Shown here: piece after piece, positions 8,652 through 17,148 of the stretch
How the letters are laid out: the number at the start of each line of letters is the position of its first letter
How positions within the stretch are numbered: the stretch's first letter is position 1
Notes under the pieces: model-generated
Told to the model about the DNA's origin: nothing
The model's database searches: none
The model's input: only the letters and a program-made list of their open reading frames with translations
Assembly (NCBI GenBank): GCA_902558895.1
Contig: CACEFS010000006.1
Location: 1-50,010 of the forward strand
DNA length: 50,010 nt
From: an uncultured Prochlorococcus sp.
GTDB taxonomy: Bacteria; Cyanobacteriota; Cyanobacteriia; PCC-6307; Cyanobiaceae
Direction of reading: 5' to 3'
Program-made: the position numbers and the translations under genes

Positions 8652-9938
8652 TTACTTCACTATAGTTGGGATTTGTTCTATATCAGTTGTAGATGAGCGA
8701 CTTAAGAAATTCTTATTCATCTTCCAACTTTGTGGATTTTTTGTAATGGCCCATGTAATTGCATTGTTATTAAATCTTTTATTTAATAAATCAATCGTTT
8801 TCATAAGATTTGTTGATTTTTTTAAGGCTTTCTGAGATTTGTAATTGATAACTGATTGCTGTAAATATTCGCTATTCGTTAAATCCTGCATTAAAACACC
8901 AGCTTTTGAGAATTTATATTCGGGATTATAAATTTCTTTAGATAATTCAACTACTATTTTTAAAATATTGTTTGTGTCATCTGTTGCATTTGTAAGTTTT
9001 CTATGAGCACTTCTTTGATAATTTTGACTTGAATATTTACTGGTTCTAGCAAATACTCTAATATTAGATGATTGTAAATTCTGACTTCTCATTTTTTCAG
9101 AGGCTTTTATTGCGTGAGTTGCCAGTGCTTGAGTTAAGTCTTCTAATTTTGTGATAGGCGTGCCGAAACTCCTGCTCACTTGAATTTCTTTTTTTGATTT
9201 CTTGTTTTTTTCTATGGGCAGGCATCTATTGCCTTTCAGTTCTAATTGCAGTCTTTTCCCTACGATGCCTAATTTCTTAATGATTTCATTTTCTTCCATA
9301 TCTCTTAGTTCTCTCGCATTTTTAATACCTTTACTTTGTAACCAATTAGAGGTTTGTTTCCCGACTCCCCATATCTTATCTATACTAATTCTTTTCAAAT
9401 AATTATTCTCATTTTCGGTTCTAGCTAAATCAAATATTCCAGCTGAATAATCAATATTTTTTGCTAGTTTATTAGCAATTTTTGCTCTTACTTTATTTTC
9501 TCCTATTCCTACTGTTATGGTAATCCCTAGATTCTGATATATTAATGATCTTATGCTTCTTGCCCAAGGATATAGATTTTCATCATTAGGTCTAGAAATT
9601 GAGACGAATGCTTCGTCAATGGAATAAATTTCTATCTGTTCACAGTAGTTTTTCAGTAAATTCATTAGTCTTCTGCTCATATCCCCATAAAGTGAGTAGT
9701 TTGAGCTTAAGACTGCTACATCTAATTTATTTAGTCTTTCTTTGACCTTAAAATACGGAGTTCCCATTTTAATTTTTAAAGCCCGCGCTTCAGGGCTTCT
9801 TGCAATGATACATCCGTCATTATTAGATAAAATTACTACTGGTTTATTTCTCAAATGAGGATTAATATTTTGTTCACATGACGCGTAAAAATTATTAGCA
9901 TCTATAAGAGCTATTGCATCAATATTTGAAATTCTCAT
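8652..9938 (-). CDS. umuC: Y-family DNA polymerase V catalytic subunit UmuC
   Basis: Error-prone translesion polymerase acting with processed UmuD. The palm-domain metal ligands are visible: Asp13 in LIDANNFYASCE and Asp108/Glu109 in YSIDEAF. The little-finger region and a C-terminal domain of UmuC type follow, giving 428 aa, close to the family norm. SRSFGTPI and the KIANKLAK helix also fit. The ATG overlaps the umuD TGA by four bases, a classic coupled arrangement. Expression should follow the LexA-type site upstream of umuD. Confidence 0.95.
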   Translation of the reverse strand: MRISNIDAIALIDANNFYASCEQNINPHLRNKPVVILSNNDGCIIARSPEARALKIKMGTPYFKVKERLNKLDVAVLSSNYSLYGDMSRRLMNLLKNYCEQIEIYSIDEAFVSISRPNDENLYPWARSIRSLIYQNLGITITVGIGENKVRAKIANKLAKNIDYSAGIFDLARTENENNYLKRISIDKIWGVGKQTSNWLQSKGIKNARELRDMEENEIIKKLGIVGKRLQLELKGNRCLPIEKNKKSKKEIQVSRSFGTPITKLEDLTQALATHAIKASEKMRSQNLQSSNIRVFARTSKYSSQNYQRSAHRKLTNATDDTNNILKIVVELSKEIYNPEYKFSKAGVLMQDLTNSEYLQQSVINYKSQKALKKSTNLMKTIDLLNKRFNNNAITWAITKNPQSWKMNKNFLSRSSTTDIEQIPTIVK

Positions 9939-10351
9939 AAATAGCTATGTATTGAATAAATAACAACTCCCCATATCTGTACATCAATATGGTTTTTAAA
10001 TCTAAAATCAGGATAATTATGATTTTCTGATTTTAAATATAATTCATTATTTTTTATAGATAATCTTTTTATTGTAAATTCTCCGTCTATCATTGCAATG
10101 ATGATATTCCCTGGCCTGGCTGTTAAGCTCTTGTCTACTATTATTAAATCTTTATCTTTAATCCCTGCATTTATCATTGAGTCACCTTTAACTCTAAGAA
10201 AAAAAGTGCTAAAAGGATTAGATATTAAATGTTCGTTTAAATCAATATTTTCTTCTGTATAGTCATCTGCAGGAGAAGGAAACCCTGCTGATACCGAATC
10301 AGTTAATAAGGGGATTTTAAATGTTTTAGTAGTTGAATCAAAAGAGTCCAA
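9935..10351 (-). CDS. umuD: UmuD, LexA-like self-cleaving subunit of DNA polymerase V (TTG start)
   Basis: A 138-aa S24 family protein. Ser58 in GDSM and Lys95 in TIKRL form the Ser-Lys dyad, and the Ala22-Gly23 bond in SVSAGFPSP is the likely RecA-stimulated autocleavage site. After cleavage, UmuD' pairs with UmuC. The start is TTG at 10351: no ATG exists upstream of the cleavage site, and a stop lies just upstream in frame. No strong Shine-Dalgarno precedes it. The gene starts 12 bases downstream of a LexA-type palindrome that overlaps a plausible -10 element. Confidence 0.93.
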   Translation of the reverse strand: MDSFDSTTKTFKIPLLTDSVSAGFPSPADDYTEENIDLNEHLISNPFSTFFLRVKGDSMINAGIKDKDLIIVDKSLTARPGNIIIAMIDGEFTIKRLSIKNNELYLKSENHNYPDFRFKNHIDVQIWGVVIYSIHSYL

Positions 10352-10362
10352 GATTAAATTAA

Positions 10363-10394
10363 TAGTATATATGTACTATATAGTAAAAAATCAA
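10363..10394 (-). promoter_or_regulatory. LexA-type SOS box overlapping the umuD promoter
   Basis: The 16-bp near-palindrome TAGTATATATGTACTA (10363-10378) has one imperfect half-site relative to the cyanobacterial AGTAC-N4-GTACT type operator. On the minus strand, TTGATT (10389-10394) and TATATA (10366-10371) are separated by exactly 17 bases and form a plausible -35/-10 pair. The operator covers the -10, so bound LexA would block RNA polymerase. This predicts DNA-damage induction of umuD, umuC and the gene behind them. Confidence 0.75.
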
Positions 10395-10449
10395 AAAATA
10401 GTTAGTTATTAAACTTTTATAGATTAATTTTAGATTGAATCTAATTTTT

Positions 10450-10866
10450 TTAAGAACGATGGTAAGGGGAGTTGTTTGATATAGAAATAGCTCTATAGAT
10501 TTGCTCGATTAGGATTAATCTAGCTAATTCATGAGGAAAAGTTAAAGGAGACAGGCTTAGTACAAGATCTGATTTTTCTTTTATATCTGAACTAACTCCA
10601 TCAGTATCGCCGATTAAGAAATTAATTTTTTTATTTTTAAAATTCAAGAGTAAGGAACATAGTTCAAATGAATTAAACTGTTTTCCTTCTTCACTTAGGC
10701 AGATAATAATATTGTTATTAGATCTAAGATTATTTAAATTAAAAGTCTTTAACTCATTAATGATAAGTTCAGGCATTCTTTTTTTGTATTGATTAATTCC
10801 ATCTCTAATCCAAAGTTTCTTTATTTTGCCGATAGCATAAATTGCTAATCTATTACTCTGAATCAT
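10450..10866 (-). CDS. rlmH: 23S rRNA pseudouridine-1915 N3-methyltransferase RlmH
   Basis: SPOUT-family methyltransferase that modifies helix 69 of 23S rRNA in assembled ribosomes. The 138-aa product has the family C-terminal signature: [13 protein letters not shown] (SAM-binding knot), then [23 protein letters not shown] and the terminal SPYHRS. The N-terminus [10 protein letters not shown] also fits. The usual GGAYG loop reads GDTDG here, a mild variation. It has an ATG start. It lies downstream of the Asn-rich gene on the same strand with a 19-base gap. Confidence 0.94.
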   Translation of the reverse strand: MIQSNRLAIYAIGKIKKLWIRDGINQYKKRMPELIINELKTFNLNNLRSNNNIIICLSEEGKQFNSFELCSLLLNFKNKKINFLIGDTDGVSSDIKEKSDLVLSLSPLTFPHELARLILIEQIYRAISISNNSPYHRS

Positions 10867-10885
10867 AAGTAAATATCAAAACTAA

Positions 10886-11218
10886 TTATTCATCAAGAAG
10901 ATAATTAAATTCATCATATAGTTCCTCTTCGGTTGTTAATTTCTTGGAAAAATTATCTTTTTTAGAATTCATATTAATTTGATTAATCTCACTTTTTCTT
11001 AGTGAATTATTAACGTTAGAAGTTTCTTCTAAAGATTCTGAATTATCAATTAACGAATAAAAAATTTTATTGGGATCTTCTGAATTAAGTGGATTGGTGA
11101 TTAAATTATAATTATTAGTTATGTTTGAGTAATTATTTATATTTTTAATTTCGTTATTTAAATTTTTCTTTTTTTTTAATTTATTAAGTTTATCTAAATT
11201 TTTTTTTGATAAGCTCAT
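10886..11218 (-). CDS. Asn/Lys-rich low-complexity protein, unknown function
   Basis: A 110-aa predicted soluble protein, extremely rich in Asn, Lys, Ser and Leu. It has a Lys-rich start (about residues 4-25), an Asn-rich middle (about residues 21-60) and an acidic C-terminus ending in Glu/Asp. I recognise no domain and it is probably disordered. The ATG start, length and tight spacing to rlmH (19 bases) support a real gene, but its composition mirrors the local AT bias, so the evidence for selection is modest. It is divergent from ksgA. Confidence 0.5.
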   Translation of the reverse strand: MSLSKKNLDKLNKLKKKKNLNNEIKNINNYSNITNNYNLITNPLNSEDPNKIFYSLIDNSESLEETSNVNNSLRKSEINQINMNSKKDNFSKKLTTEEELYDEFNYLLDE

Positions 11219-11274
11219 GATATAAAGGATTAAATAAATTCATATTTAATTTAAACATATTATTTATCTTTTAG

Positions 11275-12099
11275 ATGAATTCTAAAAACTATCATCAAAA
11301 AAAAAGATTTGGACAACACTGGTTGATAAATAAAAAAATATTAGAAAAAATTAAAGAAATTGCTGTTCTTAATGAAAATGACTTTATTTTAGAAATTGGT
11401 CCTGGTAAAGGAGCTTTAACATCTAAGTTGTTAGATTCAGAAATTAAAAAATTACATGCAATTGAATTAGATAAAGATTTAATAAATTTATTAAATGATA
11501 AATTTAGTAATAATGATAAGTTTTCACTGCAGCAGGGAGATATTCTTTCTGTAAATTTAGATTCGATTAATAAGAAGATTACAAAAGTGATTGCAAATAT
11601 TCCTTACAATATAACTGGCCCAATATTGGATATTTTCATAGGTCGATTGGGTATTATAAGAAACTATAATTACAAAAAAATAATATTTTTAATGCAGAAA
11701 GACGTTGTAGATAGAATTTTATCAAAAGAAGGTAGTCCCAATGCTGGTGCGCTTAGTATAAAAATGCAACTTTTATCAAAAATAAAAAGAATATGTGATG
11801 TGCCGCCTTCATCATTTAGTCCGCCTCCAAAAGTTTTTTCTTCTTTAGTAGTTTTCGAACCAATTAAAAATGATTTAAGATTAGATATTAATCTAGAAAA
11901 ATGTATAGATAAACTTCTTCGAATTTCATTTAATTCAAGAAGAAAAATGCTTCGAAATACTCTTAATTCAATACTTTCAAATGAAGAGTTAAATGAATTA
12001 TCTGAATCTTCAAAAGTTTGTTTTAATTTAAGACCACAAGATATTTCAATTGACCAATGGATTAAGCTTGCAGAAAATTGTATTAAAATTAAAAAATAA
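11275..12099 (+). CDS. ksgA: 16S rRNA dimethyladenosine transferase (RsmA/KsgA)
   Basis: Dimethylates the two adjacent adenosines at the 3' end of 16S rRNA, a late small-subunit maturation step. The 274-aa protein shows the family start KKRFGQHWL, the SAM-binding motif [10 protein letters not shown] (about residues 40-49), the catalytic [10 protein letters not shown] motif, and the C-terminal [13 protein letters not shown] helix. It has an ATG start. The stop precedes the ispE ATG by 13 bases, so the two are likely cotranscribed. Confidence 0.96.
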   Translation: MNSKNYHQKKRFGQHWLINKKILEKIKEIAVLNENDFILEIGPGKGALTSKLLDSEIKKLHAIELDKDLINLLNDKFSNNDKFSLQQGDILSVNLDSINKKITKVIANIPYNITGPILDIFIGRLGIIRNYNYKKIIFLMQKDVVDRILSKEGSPNAGALSIKMQLLSKIKRICDVPPSSFSPPPKVFSSLVVFEPIKNDLRLDINLEKCIDKLLRISFNSRRKMLRNTLNSILSNEELNELSESSKVCFNLRPQDISIDQWIKLAENCIKIKK

Positions 12100-12112
12100 A
12101 AAATTTAAGTAT

Positions 12113-13048
12113 ATGCAAGATTTAGCTAAAAAGAAAATTAATATAAAATCTCCTGCCAAAATAAATTTGCACCTTGAAGTTATTGGTAAAAGAGAGGATG
12201 GATTTCATGAGTTAGCAATGATTATGCAAAATATCGATCTTGCTGATTATTTAGAATTTGAAATTAATAATGAAGGTTTAATTAAACTTGAGTCTGATCA
12301 TAATGATTTAAGCCTATCTGATGATAACTTAATTGTTAAATCGGCAAACCTATTAAAGAAAAAATCAAATATAGATTACGGTGCAAATATATTTTTAAGA
12401 AAAAATATCCCAATTGGCGCAGGATTAGCTGGTGGATCCAGTAATGCAGCGGCAACTATAATTGGTCTTAATAATTTATGGGATTTGAAATTAGATCAAA
12501 AAACTTTATGTTCATTAGCTTCAAATTTAGGATCAGATATTCCCTTTTTTATAAATGGTGGTATTCAATTATGTTTTGGAAGAGGCGAAATTTTGGAGAA
12601 ATTAGATTCAACCCTTGAATATGGAGCAATTCTTTTAAAAAATCCGAATGTATCAGTATCAACTGCTGAAACTTACAAAAAATATAGTAATAGATTTTGT
12701 CATCAATATCTTACTGATAGAGAAATGATTGAGAACATAAGAAAAAATTTAAGAGATAATGGTTTAAATAACTTAAATTTTTATAATCAACATTTATCTA
12801 TTAAAAATGATTTGCAATTAGTTGTTGAAAATGAAAATGATTCTGTAAAGCAGGCATTATATTTACTTTCTAAATTAGAAAATTGTCTCACATTTTCAAT
12901 GAGTGGATCAGGCCCTACATGCTTTGCACTTTTTAAAGATGTAGAGGCTGCAAAAAAAGAATTTACTGCAAATTATAAATTATTTAAGGATAATGGTTAC
13001 GATTCATGGGTTTGCACTTTCCTTGAAAAGGGAATAACATTCATTTAA
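12113..13048 (+). CDS. ispE: 4-diphosphocytidyl-2-C-methyl-D-erythritol kinase
   Basis: GHMP kinase of the MEP isoprenoid pathway, phosphorylating CDP-ME at the 2-position. Motifs visible are SPAKINLHLEVIGKREDGFHE at the N-terminus, the ATP-binding loop PIGAGLAGGSSNAAA, and the C-terminal SMSGSGPTCFALF. I choose the ATG at 12113 (311 aa) because the SPAKINL motif then lies at the usual distance from the start. An in-frame extension to 12050 would overlap ksgA by 50 bases. dxs elsewhere in the window serves the same pathway. Confidence 0.95.
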   Translation: MQDLAKKKINIKSPAKINLHLEVIGKREDGFHELAMIMQNIDLADYLEFEINNEGLIKLESDHNDLSLSDDNLIVKSANLLKKKSNIDYGANIFLRKNIPIGAGLAGGSSNAAATIIGLNNLWDLKLDQKTLCSLASNLGSDIPFFINGGIQLCFGRGEILEKLDSTLEYGAILLKNPNVSVSTAETYKKYSNRFCHQYLTDREMIENIRKNLRDNGLNNLNFYNQHLSIKNDLQLVVENENDSVKQALYLLSKLENCLTFSMSGSGPTCFALFKDVEAAKKEFTANYKLFKDNGYDSWVCTFLEKGITFI

Positions 13049-13071
13049 ATTTTTTTAAGCAAAATTTTATT

Positions 13072-13374
13072 GTGGCTGATAATAGTAATGAGAATATTGA
13101 AAAAAATATTCCCGAAAAAGGACCATTAAATTTTATTGTAGGATCATTAACCAGTTTTTTATTATTTATTTTTTTTTATTTTTTAAGTAATAAAATTGCA
13201 ATTTATTTTTCAATACATAAACCATCTAATTCTTCTGAAATAGTCCAAAATATTTCTTCTAGTATTAATACCTTAATAATTGGATTATCTTTTTTGCTAA
13301 CTTTTTCTTTTGTATTTATAGGTATAGGACTTTTTATTGTATTTATTCGAAGTTTTTTTCTGAAGAAAACTTGA
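13072..13374 (+). CDS. DUF3082-like small membrane protein (GTG start)
   Basis: A 100-aa protein with a polar, acidic N-terminus (about residues 1-19) and two hydrophobic segments (about residues 22-48 and 63-92) ending in a basic tail, FIRSFFLKKT. It resembles the DUF3082 family found in cyanobacteria, whose function I do not know. The start is GTG, giving MADNSNEN. It sits 23 bases after ispE and before a 31-codon membrane peptide and pdhB, all on the plus strand. Confidence 0.7.
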   Translation: MADNSNENIEKNIPEKGPLNFIVGSLTSFLLFIFFYFLSNKIAIYFSIHKPSNSSEIVQNISSSINTLIIGLSFLLTFSFVFIGIGLFIVFIRSFFLKKT

Positions 13375-13408
13375 ATTGGGCATATCATTAAGAAAACTCT
13401 TTCTTTGA

Positions 13409-13504
13409 ATGTCTTTACATGACTTAGGACTTTTAATACTTTTGCTTTCACCAGGAATGATTTTGTCAATATTACTACTTATAACATTTGCTGAAGGAGG
13501 TTAA
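13409..13504 (+). CDS. 31-aa single-pass membrane peptide (short ORF), unknown
   Basis: An ATG-to-TAA ORF of 31 codons encodes a peptide starting MSLHDLGLLILLLSPGM. One transmembrane helix fills most of it, with an acidic end (FAEGG). The size and shape match the single-helix subunits of photosystems, cytochrome b6f and NDH, but the sequence does not match any subunit I remember (PsbM, PetM, PetN, PsaI, PsaM, Psb30). No clear Shine-Dalgarno precedes it. It fills most of the otherwise empty DUF3082-pdhB gap. Comparison with relatives is needed to accept it. Confidence 0.5.
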   Translation: MSLHDLGLLILLLSPGMILSILLLITFAEGG

Positions 13505-13553
13505 ATTAATCAAAGTGGTAGGATTATATATGTGATTAATTAGGTAATTAATT

Positions 13554-14537
13554 GTGGCTGGAACATTATTATTTAATGCTTTGAAAGAGGCAATTGATGA
13601 AGAAATGGCAAATGATGTTAATGTTTGCGTTATGGGCGAAGATGTTGGTCAATATGGAGGTTCTTACAAGGTTACTAAGGATTTATATGAAAAATATGGA
13701 GAGTTAAGAGTCTTAGATACTCCAATCGCGGAAAATAGTTTTACGGGAATGGCTGTAGGTGCAGCAATGACTGGATTAAGACCAATAGTAGAAGGAATGA
13801 ATATGGGTTTTTTGCTTTTAGCTTTTAATCAGATATCAAATAATATGGGGATGCTTAGATATACAAGTGGAGGAAATTATAAAATACCAGCAGTAGTTCG
13901 AGGACCTGGAGGAGTTGGTCGGCAACTTGGTGCTGAACACAGTCAAAGACTTGAAGCATATTTTCATGCAGTTCCCGGTATAAAGATTGTTGCATGCAGT
14001 ACACCTACAAATGCTAAAGGTTTAATGAAAGCAGCTATAAGAGATGATAATCCTGTTCTATTTTTCGAACATGTTCTTCTATACAATTTGTCTGAAGAAT
14101 TACCAGTGGGTGATTATACTTGCGCTTTAGATCAGGCTGACGTCGTAAAAGAAGGTAAAGATATTACTTTATTGACTTATTCAAGAATGAGACATCACTG
14201 CCTTAAAGCTGTTGAAGAATTAGAAAAAAACGGAATTGATGTTGAGTTAATCGATTTAATAAGTTTAAAACCATTTGATATGGAAACCATCTCAAAATCA
14301 ATTAGAAAAACAAATAAAGTAATTATTGTTGAAGAATGTATGAAGACTGGAGGTATTGGTGCAGAATTAATTGCCTTGATAACAGAAGAGTGTTTTGATG
14401 ATCTTGATGCCCGACCAATTAGATTATCAAGTCAGGATATTCCAACTCCTTATAATGGCAATCTTGAGAATTTGACAATAATCCAACCACATCAAATAGT
14501 TGAAAAAGTTCAAGATTTAATTAGTGGGAGTATATAG
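13554..14537 (+). CDS. pdhB: pyruvate dehydrogenase E1 component, beta subunit (GTG start)
   Basis: Forms the thiamine-diphosphate E1 heterotetramer with PdhA and feeds acetyl-CoA into fatty-acid and other synthesis. The 327-aa protein starts at GTG ([18 protein letters not shown]). It carries [26 protein letters not shown] and the C-terminal transketolase-type segment with [14 protein letters not shown]. The length matches cyanobacterial and plastid PdhB. secD follows after three bases, a tight linkage that suggests cotranscription although the functions are unrelated. Confidence 0.95.
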   Translation: MAGTLLFNALKEAIDEEMANDVNVCVMGEDVGQYGGSYKVTKDLYEKYGELRVLDTPIAENSFTGMAVGAAMTGLRPIVEGMNMGFLLLAFNQISNNMGMLRYTSGGNYKIPAVVRGPGGVGRQLGAEHSQRLEAYFHAVPGIKIVACSTPTNAKGLMKAAIRDDNPVLFFEHVLLYNLSEELPVGDYTCALDQADVVKEGKDITLLTYSRMRHHCLKAVEELEKNGIDVELIDLISLKPFDMETISKSIRKTNKVIIVEECMKTGGIGAELIALITEECFDDLDARPIRLSSQDIPTPYNGNLENLTIIQPHQIVEKVQDLISGSI

Positions 14538-14540
14538 GCA

Positions 14541-16010
14541 ATGAAAAGAAGGCAAGGTTGGCTTTTCTTTATTATATTTCTACTTACTTTATCTATTTAT
14601 CTATTAATAAATTATCCCTTACAGTTGGGATTGGATTTAAAAGGTGGTTCTCAACTTACACTACAAATTATTAAAGAGGAAGGTAAGGTAACAAGGGATG
14701 AACTTGAAGCAGTTAATTCGGTTATAGATAAACGTGTTAACAATTTAGGGGTTTCCGAGTCTAACTTGCAAACCCTAGGTGGTGATCAATTGATTTTAGA
14801 ATTACCTGGAGAACAAAATCCATTAGTTGCTTCAAGGGTTTTAGGTAAGACTGCATTATTAGAATTTAGAACTCAAAAAGAAGGAACATTTACATATTTA
14901 AAAACCCTGCAACTACAGAGATTGAGGATTAAAGAATTAATTGAACAATATTCCTCTGCAGAAAAAAGTCAATATGATGATAATATCTTAAAAATTATTC
15001 AAGATGAACTTAAAGGGATAGAGCAAGAATTAAATTACTTATCTATTAGTAATGATTTATATGGAAAGTTAATTGAAATTAAAAAGTATGTAGATAAAGA
15101 AATTACAAATTTATTTATTAAAACAGATTTATCTGGTAAGGATCTTATCAACGCAGGAAGGAGACAAGAACAAACAAATAGTAATTGGGAGGTTTTATTA
15201 ACTTTTAGTAATTCAGGAGGTGAAAAGTTTGCAGAAATTACGAAGTCAATTGCTGGCACTAATCAACTATTGGCTATCATTCTAGATGGCGAATCAATAA
15301 GTGAAGCTAGTGTTGGTAATCAATTTGCTAATACTGGGATTACGGGTGGATCAGCAACAATAAGCGGTAATTTTAGTGCTGAAAATGCTAGAGAGTTGGA
15401 AGTTCAACTTAAAGGAGGTTCATTGCCATTGCCAATTGAAATAGTAGAAACCAACACTATAGGAGCTTTGTTGGGATCCAATAATATTTTAAAAAGTCTT
15501 TACGCAGCTATTAGTGGATTAATTTTTATTGGTATATTTATGATTTTTAATTATAAAATTTTAGGTTTTGTCTCAGTTCTTTCTCTAGTTCTTTATGGTT
15601 TCTTTAACTTAGCTCTATATTCTTTAATTCCTGTAACTTTGACTTTACCGGGAATATCCGGGCTTATACTTAGCATTGGTATGGCTGTTGATGCAAATAT
15701 TCTAATATTTGAGAGAATTAGAGAAGAATTATATGATGGTAATACTCTTACAAGATCTATTGATAGCGGTTTTCAAAGAGCTAATTCATCCATAGTTGAT
15801 GGCCATATTACAACTCTTTTAAGTTGTTTTGTTTTGTTTTTATTAGGAACAAATTTTGTTAAAGGTTTTTCGGCAACATTAGGCATTGGGGTCCTAATAA
15901 GCTTATTTACCTCATTAAATTGTTCAAAAACTATTTTGCGATTTTTTATAACATATCAATCTTTAAGACAAAAAAATCTCTATCTTCCTAGGAATAATTT
16001 TTCAAATTAA
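14541..16010 (+). CDS. secD: protein translocase subunit SecD
   Basis: Membrane protein that, with SecF, uses the proton gradient to assist late steps of Sec export. The 489-aa product has an N-terminal membrane helix (about residues 7-26), the GLDLKGGSQLTLQI motif, and a large periplasmic/lumenal P1 region. Five or so C-terminal helices include GMAVDANILIFERIREE near residues 385-401, the RND proton-path signature. The start is ATG, three bases after pdhB; secF follows after 19 bases. Confidence 0.96.
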   Translation: MKRRQGWLFFIIFLLTLSIYLLINYPLQLGLDLKGGSQLTLQIIKEEGKVTRDELEAVNSVIDKRVNNLGVSESNLQTLGGDQLILELPGEQNPLVASRVLGKTALLEFRTQKEGTFTYLKTLQLQRLRIKELIEQYSSAEKSQYDDNILKIIQDELKGIEQELNYLSISNDLYGKLIEIKKYVDKEITNLFIKTDLSGKDLINAGRRQEQTNSNWEVLLTFSNSGGEKFAEITKSIAGTNQLLAIILDGESISEASVGNQFANTGITGGSATISGNFSAENARELEVQLKGGSLPLPIEIVETNTIGALLGSNNILKSLYAAISGLIFIGIFMIFNYKILGFVSVLSLVLYGFFNLALYSLIPVTLTLPGISGLILSIGMAVDANILIFERIREELYDGNTLTRSIDSGFQRANSSIVDGHITTLLSCFVLFLLGTNFVKGFSATLGIGVLISLFTSLNCSKTILRFFITYQSLRQKNLYLPRNNFSN

Positions 16011-16029
16011 ATTTTTTCTAATTTTTCTC

Positions 16030-16944
16030 ATGAAATACAATCTTGAACTAATAAAAAATAAAAGAAAGATAATTGGTTTTTCGACTTTTCTTATAATGTT
16101 GAGTCTTTTAGGAATTTTGTATTCTACTTTTAATACTTCTTATAATAAACCTATCAATTTAGGGATGGACTTTGTTGGGGGAAATGAAATAAGAATAGAG
16201 AGAGTTTGTGAAGAAGATTGTTTTAATTTTACGCCTGATTCAGTTTTAGAAAAGTTAAGAAAGATCTCTAAAAATAAAAACGTTTTAAATAATATTAAAT
16301 TACAATTCCAAAATAATAATAAATTAATTTCAATAAGAACCCCTTATTTGAGTATCGAAGAATCAAATAATCTTATTAATAGTCTTGATAATATTGTTGG
16401 GCCTCTAAATTATGAAAGTAAGGATTCAAGATTAATAGGTCCAAAGCTTGGGAAAAGATTACTTGCTAATTGCGTTACTTCATTGTTAGTTTCTTTATTT
16501 GCAATATCTATATATATAACAATTAGATTTGATAAAAAATATGCATTATTTGCATTATTGGCTTTATTCCATGATTTAGTAATTGTTTTCGGTATATTTT
16601 CCTGGTTGGGAATCATATTATCTGTCGAGGTAAATAGTTTATTTGCTGTGTCATTGTTAACTATTGCCGGTTATTCTGTAAATGATACTGTTGTTATATT
16701 TGATAGAATTCGTGAGAATTTAAAATCAAAGACAGAAGGCTATAACGAAACTATTCAATTATCAGTAAACGAATCATTTAGGAGAACAACTTTTACCAGT
16801 ATTACAACCCTTTTCCCTTTATTAAGCATAATATTGTTTGGATCTTATTCACTATTTTGGTTTTCTTTGGCGTTATCTTTAGGAATTATAGTTGGAAGTT
16901 ATTCAAGTATTTTATTGGCTCCATCTTTGTTGCTGAAAGACTGA
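16030..16944 (+). CDS. secF: protein translocase subunit SecF
   Basis: Partner of SecD. The 304-aa product has an N-terminal helix, the GMDFVGGNEIRIE motif near residues 45-57, a short periplasmic domain, and five C-terminal helices. These include YSVNDTVVIFDRIREN, the SecF equivalent of the RND motif. The C-terminus LAPSLLLKD ends just inside the membrane boundary. It has an ATG start, and a small membrane-protein ORF follows after 18 bases. Confidence 0.95.
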   Translation: MKYNLELIKNKRKIIGFSTFLIMLSLLGILYSTFNTSYNKPINLGMDFVGGNEIRIERVCEEDCFNFTPDSVLEKLRKISKNKNVLNNIKLQFQNNNKLISIRTPYLSIEESNNLINSLDNIVGPLNYESKDSRLIGPKLGKRLLANCVTSLLVSLFAISIYITIRFDKKYALFALLALFHDLVIVFGIFSWLGIILSVEVNSLFAVSLLTIAGYSVNDTVVIFDRIRENLKSKTEGYNETIQLSVNESFRRTTFTSITTLFPLLSIILFGSYSLFWFSLALSLGIIVGSYSSILLAPSLLLKD

Positions 16945-16962
16945 GCGTAAACTCCTAATTTT

Positions 16963-17145
16963 ATGAAATTAAATTACTATTTGATAATTTTATTTTCTCT
17001 AGTTTTAATAGATATTTCTACTGAGTTAAGAATATTATTTGATCATTTTACTTTTAGTTCATTATATTTTGCTATGGGTAAACATCCCTTAGCTTTCTTT
17101 ATACTTTTTTCATATCCATATTTATATAAAAAATTAATTAGGTAG
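16963..17145 (+). CDS. 60-aa small membrane protein downstream of secF, unknown
   Basis: An ATG-initiated ORF with a hydrophobic N-terminal helix (about residues 4-20), a central charged turn, and a second hydrophobic segment (about residues 35-53) ending in a Lys/Arg tail. No family is recognised. It lies 18 bases after secF on the same strand and stops three bases before the convergent AI-2E family gene, filling the only space between them. That supports a real gene, but short hydrophobic ORFs arise easily in AT-rich DNA. Confidence 0.5.
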   Translation: MKLNYYLIILFSLVLIDISTELRILFDHFTFSSLYFAMGKHPLAFFILFSYPYLYKKLIR

Positions 17146-17148
17146 TTT

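Noticed and set aside
12050-12112. Extended ispE start overlapping ksgA by 50 bases
   Set aside because: The SPAKINL motif lies at the normal distance from the ATG at 12113, and the extra residues look like out-of-frame ksgA sequence.
13494-13502. AAGGAGGTT as the Shine-Dalgarno of pdhB
   Set aside because: It is about 50 bases from the pdhB GTG, far beyond a working distance, and no other good start lies close.
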